Program-made: the position numbers and the translations under genes | Notes under the pieces: generated by a model | Seen by the model: the letters and a program-made list of their open reading frames with translations, nothing else | Databases searched by the model: none | What the model was told of the DNA's origin: nothing | NCBI RefSeq assembly: GCF_012275375.1 | Contig: NZ_JAAZQJ010000002.1 | Location: forward strand, 186,001-250,000 | Source: Dyella sp. SG609 | GTDB taxonomy: Bacteria > Pseudomonadota > Gammaproteobacteria > Xanthomonadales > Rhodanobacteraceae | Length of the DNA stretch: 64,000 nt | Direction: 5' to 3' | Shown: positions 7,777 through 20,100 of the stretch, one piece after another | Numbering within the stretch: the first letter of the stretch is position 1 | Layout of the letters: every line of letters starts with the position of its first letter

Positions 7777-7804
7777 GAAGAAGCCACCGAATGGCGGCTT
7801 CTTA
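7777..7804 (-). terminator. Terminator-like hairpin after the Rhs immunity gene
   Basis: On the minus strand AAGAAGCCGCC, loop ATTC, GGTGGCTTCTT forms an 11-base stem with one non-Watson-Crick position, ending in a T-rich arm. It lies eight bases after the stop of the gene at 7812-8120, so it probably ends the rhs-immunity transcript. Confidence 0.65.
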
Positions 7805-7811
7805 ACTAAAC

Positions 7812-8120
7812 CTATTTGACGCCAAGCCTTTCATCGACCTCAATGAATCTCAACAGCTCGTCGAAAAAAGCAGTGAGGCCGTGATCAGCCTTAAGGTCGT
7901 CCCGAATATCTTTCATCAAGCCATAGAATTCGGCGAACTCACCAGCGCTTAGTTCATCTGCGCTGATCATGTTCATACCGAAATCATCTATAGACTCAAG
8001 AAGCCCCCTCGCTACAGGTGACGTCGACACGCGCGCACGAATTGCACTGGTAATGCGTGCAAAGTCTACCGTCCTTACGTCGAGCGATTTTTGCTTGCTA
8101 AGAATGATGGTTCCGGACAT
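7812..8120 (-). CDS. Cognate immunity protein of the giant Rhs toxin (predicted)
   Basis: A 102-residue acidic protein starting MSGTIILSKQKSLDVRTVDF, without signal peptide or membrane segment. The ATG at 8120 lies one base after the Rhs stop codon (8124-8122), so the two genes are almost certainly co-transcribed and translationally coupled. By the standard toxin-immunity order it should neutralise the toxin domain at the C-terminus of the Rhs protein. It is intact, unlike several outer members of the array. The immunity family is not recognised; the role is inferred from context. Confidence 0.7.
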   Translation of the reverse strand: MSGTIILSKQKSLDVRTVDFARITSAIRARVSTSPVARGLLESIDDFGMNMISADELSAGEFAEFYGLMKDIRDDLKADHGLTAFFDELLRFIEVDERLGVK

Positions 8121-8121
8121 T

Positions 8122-11100
8122 TCAATGCACCAAATAGATGACTTTTTTCTGAGAAGACACAGGAAGATTGTTCACGAAATCAAACAACGTCCCCCGGTTC
8201 GTCGGCGTTAAGAAGCGGGTATCAAACGGCATCATATCAACGCCGTTAGGCGCGGCAAGCTTATCGGCAAACGATTGAGAGAACTTTGGGAATGTCTTAT
8301 CAAAATACATATTGATCTTATCGGCCTGAGCAAAGCTATCTGGCGTAAGCTTGAAATCAATACGGGCCCCAGAGAAGTCCCCTGACGTCACCAGGTAGTC
8401 GGCACTCGTGCCGCTTGGGGCGCGCTCCAAAGTTCCACCCAAATAGTTTTCCATCTCAGCTGCTGCCCCAGCTTCGCCGGGCGCATACGCTGCTCTATCT
8501 CCGTCTATAACGTTCAAGCGTTGCTGGGCGGCGATGTCAACTGGATCACGCGCAAAAAGGGTAGTCGGCCCAGAAGGGTTCATTTGGAAACCAGTACGAC
8601 CAATCGCTTCGGCGTTGCCAGCATCAGCAATCGTGTTTGGAACACTTCGAATTGTAATCCTCTGAGCCGAGTCTTCCGCAAAATCAAACTGCCACGCCCC
8701 CTCAGGCCTGGCCATCCAGGTATCCACCGTCGCCAGTTCCGCCTGCCTTTCCGACAGACTCATCGACGACGAGAACCATGGCCCACGTGCTGAAAGAACA
8801 CTCTCCGCCAATACTTCCCTTACAGCCACCTGCCCGGCGCTCTCTAAGCCAAAGACGGGCGCCGTGACCACACTCACGCCCAGCTCCAAGCGGTCGTTCT
8901 TCACCTCCATACCCATGCGGGATCCTTGGGTAAACGGATTGATCCCCTGCAACGTCACGCCATTGTCTTCTGCCGTCAGCGCCGCCCAATAGTCTCCCAA
9001 CCTCTTGAGGACTCCAGGTGCGGCAGTTAACCCGGGCATGGCCACTACGGGAACACCATTTGCATCTCGCGGCGTACTATGAGCCATCACCTCCGCGTTG
9101 TCGTACATCGCGTTCCAGGGCGTATAGGGAGTCGCCCTAAAGCTCGGCTCCTCGCTGCGACCCGTCAGGCTGGACACCAGATTCGACCACGGGAACGCCA
9201 CGCCAGGCATGGGCATGGCTCCGACTTGCGGTTCCGTGCCCAAAGCAGCTTGCAGGCTGACCGGATCGCCGGATCCCAGGAAGGTATCCGACACATCAGT
9301 CGTCACGCTTACCCCCTCAAGCTCGCTTATCGCCGGCATGGCATAAGGAACCCCCTTCCAAGCCACGCTCGAAGCCCCACTCCAATCCGGCGTTCCGGTG
9401 AACCAGGTGTAGTTATCCCGACTTAGTCCGTCAAACGCATAGTTACCAGACTCTGCCGGCATAGCCGGACCACCAGCACCCACCCACGAGCCGTCCGGCG
9501 TCTCCAGGAAGTTCACGTATGGACCCGACGAACCATTCAGGTGCATGGCGGAGTAGGCAATGGCGCCTTCAGACGTGCGTACTTGATTTGCCACAAGCGC
9601 GGTATTCGTCACGCCATAGCCATTCCCAGGCGCTGCTTGTGCATAACGTTCATCCACGGCCGCAACCTGAGGAGAGTCATCCATCGCGCTCTGTGCTCGC
9701 AACTCATAAGCGAGCTCGTCCTGTCCGGCCTGAGAGTTCCATAGAGTGAGGGGATTCATGGAGTCATAAGCCGCGACCTGCGTAGGCAGGCCAATGGCAA
9801 GGCCACTTTGCCCACCTTGACCATTCCACCTCGACAGCGGATTCATCGGGTCATAAGCACCTCCGACCGAAACCTGCTGACGGGACGCCCCTGACGGCTC
9901 ATCCGCCTGCGCGCGCAACGGGAACTCGGACGTCACCCCCATGGCTAACGCATTGCCCGCCACATCCTCACCGATCTGCTGCCAGCTCGGCACATGGTTG
10001 TCCCCCAGCGCGGACCCCGTCACTTTCCGCACCACATCGCCAAGGGCACGCGATTCAAGTCGCTGCAGATAATCGCTATCGCCGTATTGATTGATCCCCA
10101 TACTGGCCACGGTGTCGCCCAGCGCGCCGCTCGTTCGATTCGCAAGACTGTTGGACACCAGCCCCGCCCAGCTGAAATGCGTCGGCTGGCCCGTGATCTT
10201 CGAAGCAATCACATCACCGGCATAGCTCCCCGCCCCCTGCAGTGCCTGCCCCCAGCCGTTCAACACCGGCTGCCCCGCGCTGTCCACGCCAGCGGTGAAC
10301 GCCGTACTGCCCTGCAATCCAGAAGTCACGCCCGCCGTCGCCGCCGCACTCAACGCGCTTTGCCCGACCTCGCCCCAGCTGAAGCCCTGATGGACGCCGG
10401 TGATATCGCCGGCAATCTGACCGGCCGCGTTGCCGGCGGCCGCTGCCGCCGCGGCCGAGGCCACCGATACCGCCGCCGCCGTCGTTGCGGTCACTTCCAC
10501 GCCGGCGGCAGCCAGCTGCTCATACAGAAAACTACTGACCTGGGGACCGGCGTAGTACGTCACGATCACCACCACCGCAATCACTACGATCATCGCCAAC
10601 GCATTGCAATGATGCTGACTCGGCGGCGGCGGCGGCGCGATCGTCGGCAGACTCGGTGTGGTGCTGCCCGTGATATCACTCGGGTTGTACGGCTTGAACG
10701 TCGTCGCATCATTGACGTTCGTGCTCACCACCGGAATCGTCAGATCCTGGCCAATGCTCAAGTCATTGTCGCTACTCATGGCGTTCGCTTGAGCAATGAC
10801 ATACCAGAGACTGGCGTTGCCATAGACCGCCTGCGCAATGCTCTTAAGCGTATCCCCCGCCTGCACCACATACCCGCCCGGGCCACCCTCGCTACTACTG
10901 AACGCAGTAACCCGATCCAGCACATTCAAGGTGCCACCTTCGTCGTACTGGGCCACCTGCTCGCCCATCACATACACGAAGTGCTGGTTCTGATGCCCCG
11001 GATTCGCCCCCTGATCAATGGTCGAACCATTGGCCGTGCCATCCCGGCGGCTGACGATCTGCCCATTCCCGTCATACCCGAACACCCGCACCGTATCCCG

Positions 11101-14100
11101 CACCGTGCCGCCGGCATATTGCGTGTGCTGCGCGATGGCCACGCGGTTGCCGCGGCTGTCGTAATAGCTCTCGTCCGTGGTCGGACGTACGTTCGGCGTA
11201 TTGGAGATGTTCTGGCCGGTGGTGGCGGCCTCCAGGTAGCTGTCCTTGCGCAGATAGGTGATGGTGTACTGGTCGACGCGTCCGCCCGCATCGCGGTACT
11301 GGTACGACACGACATTGCCCATCGCGTCGTAACCGGCCGAGGCATTGGCGCCGGCATAGACCACCGCGTTGTCGAGCGTCAGGCCGCCATACGTGGTGTC
11401 GTCCGGGCCCGGCAAGGTGGTGGGCAGGTTGTCCGTGCCCGAGCCGTCCCAGCCGCTGAGGCGCGTAAAGTTCTGCTGCTCGGCCAGGCGGCCGACGGAG
11501 TCGTACCGGCTGACCGTAGCGCCGGAAAGCCTGCCGCCCACATCCGCACCAGTGCCGGTGTTACCGTCGATGTCATCCGGATCGCCCTTGGTGTTCGGGC
11601 GCTGATCCAGCGTGGTGCCCAGCGCATAGAACTGGTTGATCACAAGCACGTGCCCGGCCGCGTCGTAGCTGCGCGTCTCCGCGATGCCGTTGAAGCTGCC
11701 GCCGGCGGTGATGTCCACCGCATAGTCCGCGCGCACCATTTCGTTGCGGTCGTCGTAGTGCGAGCTCTGCACCAGCGTGTGGCCAGCCGCGTTCACCGTG
11801 GTACGCGTGACCACATTGCCCACCGCGTCATAGCCAAGCGCATAAGAAGACGAAGATGCAGTGACGACGATATTGCCGTTCTGCAGCGCGCCCGCCGATA
11901 CCTGCACGCGGTTGACGCCATCGTAGGTGTACCAGGCATCGACCGTGGTGCTGCCGCTGGTAGCCGTCACCTCGCGGCGGTTGCCCGCTGCGTCGTAGCG
12001 GTAGGTCTCGTCCAGCGTGGTGGTGCTGGTGAGCACGTCCGTCACTACCACGTGGCTGATGCGGTTGTGGCTGTCGTAGGTGGTCTGCGTCACCGTGTGG
12101 ATCGACTTGCCGTTGCCGTCCTTGGTGACGACCTCCTGCCGCGTCTGGTTGCCGTTGGCGTCGTAGCTGTAGCTGTAGACCGAGCCGTCGGCGAAGGTCT
12201 GGGTGGCGAGCTGGCCGTTGGCGTAGTAGGTGTTGGTGGAGCTGTTGGGTGAAGTGGCGGCGGTGACGTAAGGCGGCACCGATGCGTTCTGCGGCGTCGG
12301 TGACCAGTTGTCGCTCTCGCCCAGCAACAGGCCGCTGGACTGGTCGTAGCTGTAGTTGTAAGCGGCGCCGCTCATGTCCACGTGATGGACGACGCGGCCG
12401 TAGGCATCGCGGTCCCAGGTCTCGCTGTCGCCATTGGCATTGATCTGGCTGACCAGGTTGCCGCTGCGGTCGTACACGAAGGTGTTCTGGATGACGCCCG
12501 TGGGTACCTGCGGGACGTACTGATAGTTCCACACCGCCGCGTCGAAGGAGGCCGCGCCGATGCCGTTGGCATAGCCAAAAACGGCCAATGCCGCATAAGC
12601 CGCGCCCGGAGGTGCCGACGCCGTGACGGAGGAGTTCTTCCAGGCACCGCGGCGATCCGTGCTTATGAGGTTGCCCTGGCTAGTGCTGATCAGGTTGCCG
12701 GATGCATCGAACCACTGGATGGCCACCGCACCCGCAGCAGCGGCGCCGGAAGGAGACAGGTACAGCGACACCTGCACCGACGCGGAAATGGTCTGCCCCG
12801 CCGTGACCGGTACATGGTCGCGGTTGACCATGTAGCCGCTGCCATTGCCGCCATAACCGCCGACCCAGGAACCGTTGGAGGTGTTGTCCTGCGTATGGAT
12901 GGACCAGCCGGCTCCCTTGTCCCAGCCGCTGTCGCCGTTCTCGAAATCCGGATTGGTCGGCTGCGGGGTGAAGGTGCCATTGGGCAGGCTCACCACCAGC
13001 TGGCCATCCGGCGCGAGCATGATGGCGCCGGCCGGTGGCACGTAATCCATCGACACGCCGTAGCAATAGACGCTGCTGGCGATGTTGTAGTTGATCGCGT
13101 TGATCCCGAATCCCATCCAGGCCGCGCCCGCCGGAGCCGTCGCCGTCTGCGTGGAATAGCCGATGCCCCGCCCCGCGGAAAGGATGTCGTTGTTGTAAGG
13201 CGCGCTGATGAAATTGCCGTTGGCGTCGAACCAGAGGATCTGGACCGCTCCGCCGCCATGTTCGCCGATCACCTGGAACTGGCCACGGGCGGTGACCGTC
13301 TGCCCGGGCACCACCGGCACGCGATTCAAGTTGGTCATCGCGCCGGCGCCGCTGGCGGTCTGGCCCGAGAAGCAGGCGGTCGAGCCCACCGAAGACCAGC
13401 CTGGATCCGCCTGCCAACCGTTCAAGCCATCGCTGAAATTCGGATTGGTCGGCTGCTGCGTCCACGCCTGGCCGACCCCGCCATGCTGATTGGCCTGGCT
13501 GGCGGCGCGCTGCGCCGCATCCTGGCTCCAGATCACCCGGCCCTGGCTGTCGTAGCCGTAGTAGTTGGCGTGCTTCGCCGCATTGGTCGCATCGCCTGTC
13601 TGCAGATAGGCGGCACCCAGGCCGTCGTAGCTGATCAGGCGATTGCCGGCTTGATCCAGCACGTAGGCCTGCTGCCATACCGCAGAACGCGTAGTGCCGT
13701 CGGCCGACAGCTCGAAGTCGCCCTGCTGCACCGTGCGGCCGAGATTGTCGAGATTCTTGAAAGTGATATGGCCGGTACCGCTCTGCTCAGCCACCTCGCG
13801 GCCGTAGAGGTCATACGCGGTGTACGAGGCCGCGCCGGTGCCATCGACCGTCTTCACCACCTGGCCGACTGCATCGTAGATGGTGCGGGAAGTGTTGCCG
13901 TTCTCGTCGATCGACAGCGTCAGATTGCCATCGACGTCATAACCTGACGTCTTCACCGTGGTGGTGGTGGTGCTGTTGCCGTGAGCGTCCACCACCGCAA
14001 CCGCCGCCCCCGTTTGGGTGAGGACCTGATTGCGTTCGCTATAGGTATAGGTCGTGGTCTGACCCGTTGCATCGGTGGAACTGACGACATTGCCCCAGCG

Positions 14101-17100
14101 GTCGTAGCTGGCGGCAAGCGCGGCATTGCTGCCGCTGGCGGCGCTGTTGCTGGGAGCTTGTACGGCAGTGGCGCGGCCGTCCAGGTCACGGGTGTAGAAC
14201 GTTGTCGCCGTGCCCGTGCCGCCAGTGAGCGGCACGGTGTCGGTGATGAGCTGGCCGGCGAGGTTATAGCCGTAGGTGTGCACTACGCCCGTCTTCGGGT
14301 CGGTAACCGTTACCGCGCGACCCGCCTCGTCATAGACGGTAATGCCGTTCAGCGTGACGCCATCGCCGGTGCCGATCGCTTCGCCGAAGGCGTTGTAGGC
14401 CGTCGAGGTGGCGAGATCCGGCGCGAGGGCGCCAATGCGCTGCACGCTGGTCGACAGCAGATGGTCGTCCAGATCGTAGGTGCTGGTCGAAACGATATGG
14501 GTGGTGCTACCGTCGTTGCCATCCTGCGTCCAGAACGTCTGCCGCAGATGGCCGGCGTTGTCATAGGTCATGTACCTGGCCTTGCTGGAAGACCAGTCGA
14601 CCAGCTCGCCCGAGCCCACGGTCAAGGTCGCCGTAGCGTGCCCCTGCCCGTCGTAGCGGGAATACGTCATCAAGGTCTGGCTTCCGTTCATGGAAGCCTG
14701 CATCGTCAGCAGACGATTGCCGAAGGCGTCGTAGTTATAGGTCACCCACTGCGAGGTGTTGATGTACAGCGAATCGCTGGTCAGATCCAGCGCAGGATTC
14801 GCCGCCAACAAGGCCTGCCAGTTCGACACGAGCACTTTTTCCTGCGGGCTGCTCACCAGCAGGATCCGCCCCAGCGCATCGTATTGCGTGGTGATCGTAC
14901 GCCCGCCCTGCGTCGTCATCATGACCCGGCCTTCGCCGTCGTAGACGTAGCTGGTGGTCACGAAACCATGGACCGTGGCGCCGCTGGCATCGATGTAAGT
15001 GCGTAGGACCGATTCGCTGCTCTTCTGGCCCAGGCTGTTGTAGGTGCAGGTCGAGGTGCGATCGGCGCCCGATGCGCCGGGCAACGCGGGCGGCGCACCG
15101 CCAGCCACCAGGCCGGCCGTGGCGATGGGTGTCGCCCACTCGGTGATCGATACGGCATCGCCGTACGCGTCGTAGGTCCAGCTGGTGACGTAGCCCTGAG
15201 GATCGACCGAAACGGTCTTGTGGCCGAGCGCGTCGTAGTAATTGAACGTGGTCGCCCATACCGCGTCCCCGGAGGCGGGATCGCCCTCCACCAGGGTCGA
15301 CTGGCTCGAGAGATTGCCGTAGGCGTCGTAGGTGTACGTGGTGACCGGCGAGCCGGTGGCGGTGCTGCCGTCGCTCCTGGTGTATGTCACCGCGGGCTGG
15401 GTGACGGCAACCTTGCGACCGAGGCGGTCGTAGGTGGTGACGATGGAGCGGTCGTCCGAAGACGTGGTGAGCTCGGACTGCAGCTGAGAGAGGGTGAGCG
15501 GATTGTCGGCGGACCAGGCGCCCTCCGACATTGCCTGAAGATCGAGCGCATTGGCGTAGCGCGTTACGACAGTCTGGTTGCCATGGACGTCGTACTGGTA
15601 GCCAGTGACATAGCCGCTCGCGTCGACGGTGTAGGCCAGGCGGTCGTCGGCCGTGTAGATCGCATAGGTGTGGCGGCCCGCGGCGTCCTTGGTGACCAGC
15701 AGATGGCTGTTGTCGTCGTAGGTGGCGTAGGTCCACTGACTGGTGGACGTTTCGTCTACGGCGTGAGTGGTTGGGTTGTAGATATTCGCAGGGGACTGGT
15801 CGACGGTCAGTACGCTATGGCCTTGATAGTCGTTGTTGTACTGGAGGTAACGCGCCGCATACTGGCCGTCATCCACCGTGGACCGTGTGAGAAAGCCATC
15901 TGCGTCGTACTCGTACGTGGTGACGATGGGGCGCCAGTCCATGGCGTATTGGCCATCGACGATACGCCCGACCACGACGGATGGACTCGTCTGCTGAATG
16001 AGGTTTCCGCTGCTGTCGTATTGATAGAGCCAGGTCTGGCCGTCCTTATTGGTAAAGGAGGTCTTGAGGCCCCGTGCGTCATAGGTATAGGTGCCGCTTA
16101 CCGAGCCGGACAGTGAATCCAGCGTCTTGCTTACGTTGCCGGCTGCGTCGTAGACCAGGCCGCTGGCCCGGACATCCGATGCACCCGGGTTGGCCTGCGC
16201 GACAGCCGCACTCACTCCGCTCGCATCCCATGTGGAGGGCGCGATGGCGTTGGCGTAGGTCAGCGTCCAGGCCAGCCTCCCATCGCCGTCGTAGCGCTTT
16301 TCGGTGACGTAGCCATTGGCATCGATGCCATAGGCCTCCCGTCCGGCGCCATCGAAAACATGGCGGGTGATATGCGCGCCGCTCGTCGCCACGAGCTGTG
16401 CCACAGCGTCTGCACTGGTGCCGGCGTTGAACGCCGAGAGCGGCAGCAAGGCTCCGTAGGCGATATCTTCGATAGCGTTGCCATCGCCATCGTATCGATG
16501 CTCGATGACGGAGGCCTCACTGCTGGAAACCGCCCGTGCGGAGAAGCGCACCCGACCCATCGCGTCGTAGTAGGTGTACGTCACCTGGGCGGTGGACTCG
16601 CTTGCCCCCGCGGACTGGAGGGCTGTCGCGACATCCGCGGACGTAGCCGTTCCAGCGGCCAGTGCACTGGCAAGAGCACCTGCCGGGTGCAGGGCCGTGC
16701 CGTAGACGATCGTTTCCGTCACCTGCCCGGCGGCGTTGTAGCGGAGCTCCGTCACCATGCCACTCGGGTCGATGGTGAACTGCAGTTGGCCGGCGGTGTT
16801 ATAGACCAGGTAGGAAACGGCATCGTCATCGCTCGTCGCCAGCTGTGGCTGGCGAGGCGTGGTCGAATCGTATTGATAAGAAGGAAGGAGATTCTTGTAG
16901 CGCCGGATGGACACAAGCTGGCCATCGGCGTTGTAGCTTCTCTGGGTCACCAGGCCGTATGGGGGCTGGGTTCCTTCGCCACCGTAGGTTTTGTCTCCCA
17001 CGGGGTTGACCTGATAGATGAGCTGATTGGCTTCGTTGTAGAAGAAGTAAGGGTTGTAGCCATCGAAAGAAGTGCCCTGGGAAGTGACATTCCCATTGGC

Positions 17101-20100
17101 GTCGTACGTGGTGGATACGTCGTTCCTGCCGCCGGTATCGGGATAGGTGTCAGTCGCGCGCCCCAGCGCATCGTAGTTGTACTGAGTGCTGCCCTGCCCC
17201 GACAGAACCTGCGATCCCCCGCGCCATACCGTAGTGATGTCATTGGCCGCGTCGTAGTAATACTCCGTGCGCAGATTCAGATGATCGGTACCCGTGCCCG
17301 GGTCCTGGATCATCACCGCCAGCTTGCCGTTGCCATCGTAGGCGTAGGTGGTGAGAACACCGCTGGCATCCGTTTCGGCAATCTTCAAGCCGGCGCCGTC
17401 ATAGGTGCTGACGACGCGCAGGTTCAAGCCATCGGGATCGACAGTCTTCACCACCACGCGTCCGGCGTCGTCGTAGGTATACGCGGTGACGTGGCCAGCC
17501 GCATCGACGGTGCGCACCAGGCGGCCATCGCCGTCGTAGCTGTTGGTCGCCACGCTGCCGTCGGGGTTGTCCATCTCCAGCAGCCGTCCGGCACCGTCGT
17601 ATCGATACGTCGTGGTGTAGCCGGCCGCGCCGGTGGAAGCCACAACCTGCCCTTCACGATTGCGGGTCGTGCTGGTGACGATATTGCCAGGTGCCGTGAC
17701 CACGACGCTGCGCAGGGCATCGTCGTAGGTATAGGTGGTCACCCGGCCCATGGCGCTCGTTTCGGCGATGACGCGGTCGTAGGCGTCGTAGTCCGTATGC
17801 GTCTCGCGCTGGAGACCATCCACGCTTTGGGCCTGGCTTATGCGGTGGCCGAGATGATCGTAGGTGTAGGTGGTAGTGACTTCGTTGCCATCCGTGGCGG
17901 AGATGAGTTCACCAAACGCGTCATAGTCGAATGCCACATTGCTCGGGCCAGGATCGGAGCTGTAGCGATCTGAAACGCTCCAGCCATTGCCTTCGACGCC
18001 ATCGGACCGGCTGATCAGCAGCCCTCTTGCGTTGTATTCGTAATGGGAAATCCGGGAGTCGAACTGGTCGCTGGCCCAGATGCGCTCGCCGAAGCCGTTG
18101 TATTGGTAGAGGTAGACGTGCTCGTCGCCATTGCCGTCATAGGCGACAGTGGCCGTATGGCTGTCACCGACGCCGTTATAGGAGTAAGTGACGGAATATT
18201 GATCGCCCGAGATGACTTCGACCAGGTTGCCCAGCCCGTCGCGGACATACAGGGTGATCTGGTCGGGATTGTCGCCAGCCAGCTCGGCGGACTTGAATGC
18301 CTGCAGTTTCGCGATCGTCGGAGGATACCCGTCCGCCATTGAAAAGCGAGACGAATATACAATCGACGCAGAAATCTCGCCGAAAGCGTTGTAGTCCGTT
18401 TCGACGACCTCACCCATCAAGCCGTCGACGTCACTTTCCATACTATGGACCGTGTAATTGCGTCGACCTGCTGCGTCATAGACGTACCATGTGCGATTGC
18501 CAAGCGCGTCGGTAGCCAAGGTCTGGTGACCCGCCAGATCGTACTCATAGCGCGTCTCGATGCCGGCTCCATCGGTCTGCGACAGAATATTGCCTGAACC
18601 CCAACGGACCAGCGTGACCGTTCGGGCGTCGGCCGTACCGTCGGCCACGGTCGTCGACTTCAGCCGCCCGGCCAGATCGTAGCTGTAGCGGGTGACGGTG
18701 CCCTCTTCGTTCTGCTCGGTAGCCAATTGGCCGTACGCATCATAAGTGCGGCTACTGGAGCGGGATGAGGCGCCGACCAGAGCTGCCATCACACCGGCCA
18801 GGCTGTCGTCGGCAAGTCCACGCACGGAGCGGTTATAGCGCTGTTGCGTCAGCTGCTGACCATCGAGGTCATAGGTGTACTGCGTGAAATACTCGCCGTC
18901 GAACTCACCAACCACCTGGCCGAAGGCATCGAAGTACCTCTTGGTGGAGCGGTCGTCGTCGCTGGGCTGGATGATCAGGTTCTGCAGTACGTCGGCATTC
19001 GTTTCAGTATCCGCCTGCAATGCGTACGCATGTGTACCGACGAGATGGCCTGCCGCATCGTACTCATTGGTGGTCAGGTACCAATCGGCATCCAGCGCCC
19101 CGGTCAAGCGACCATTGGCGTCATAGTAGTAGCGGTTAACTCTCGGATTCGCGTTGCCGCCGCGATCGACCGCCATCTGTTGAACCAGGCGGCCGGCCGC
19201 ATCGTAGTAGTACGAAGTAACCGAGCCATTGGTGTAGCCGCTGGACTGGGTAGAAGGGTCATTATTTTCGTCGTATTGCCAGGTGCCGCTTCCCACGGAA
19301 TATCCATCAGTGACCGTCTGGACACGGCCCGCCGCGTCGTAGGTGGTGGCCACCACGCGATCAAGCAGAGGCTTTGCCGTCGGCAGCACCGACTGGAGGT
19401 TGACGCTGACGACACCATTAGCCAGCCAGCCGCTGGTACTGATCGTCGTGGCGTAACCGGTCTGATTGATAGCGCGGCCAAGGTCGTCCCGCGCATAGGC
19501 GATGATGGCACCTGCCGCATCCACCGTCGCTTCTACATTTCCGGCCGCGTCATAGAACGTGTAAGACGCATTGCCGAGCGGATCCACCACGGCGACCTGG
19601 CGGCCCGCCTGGTCGTAGACATACTGCGTGGTGCTGGTGGAAAGGGGCGTCTGCGTGCGTGGAACGATGAAGTCGAGCGACGAAGTAGTCGCCGTGCCTC
19701 CGAAGTACTGGGTTTCAAGCAGCGTACCGTACGATGTTTGCTTTACGACGCGTCCCGCCGCGTCGTAAGCGAACTGTGTAATGTGCCCGCCCGTCACGCC
19801 GTAGCCTTCCGCTACGGTGATGGAATAGACCACACGGCCGTTCGCGTCGTAGTACGTATAGGTGGCGTGTGCGTTGACATCGGCGTCGCCCGCTGCCGTC
19901 AGCGCGGCCTGCACATCGGCGATCTGGGCCGTTCCTTCGCTCAGGGCGAGCTTCAAGGCTGCACTTGGTGCTATCGGAGTTGCGTACGCCAGCTTCGCGC
20001 CGACCTGGCCAAGCGTGTTGTAGCGCGTCTCGGCCACATTTCCCAGTGGATCGATGGCGAAGCGCACGTGGCCGTCCGCGTCATAGACCACATAGGAGAC

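Noticed and set aside
9994-12252. Long plus-strand open frame (752 codons) opposite the Rhs gene, and similar ones at 12382-13947 and 18844-21000
   Set aside because: They are antisense shadows of the YD-repeat gene: composition follows the repeats on the other strand, and no domain or ribosome site is seen.
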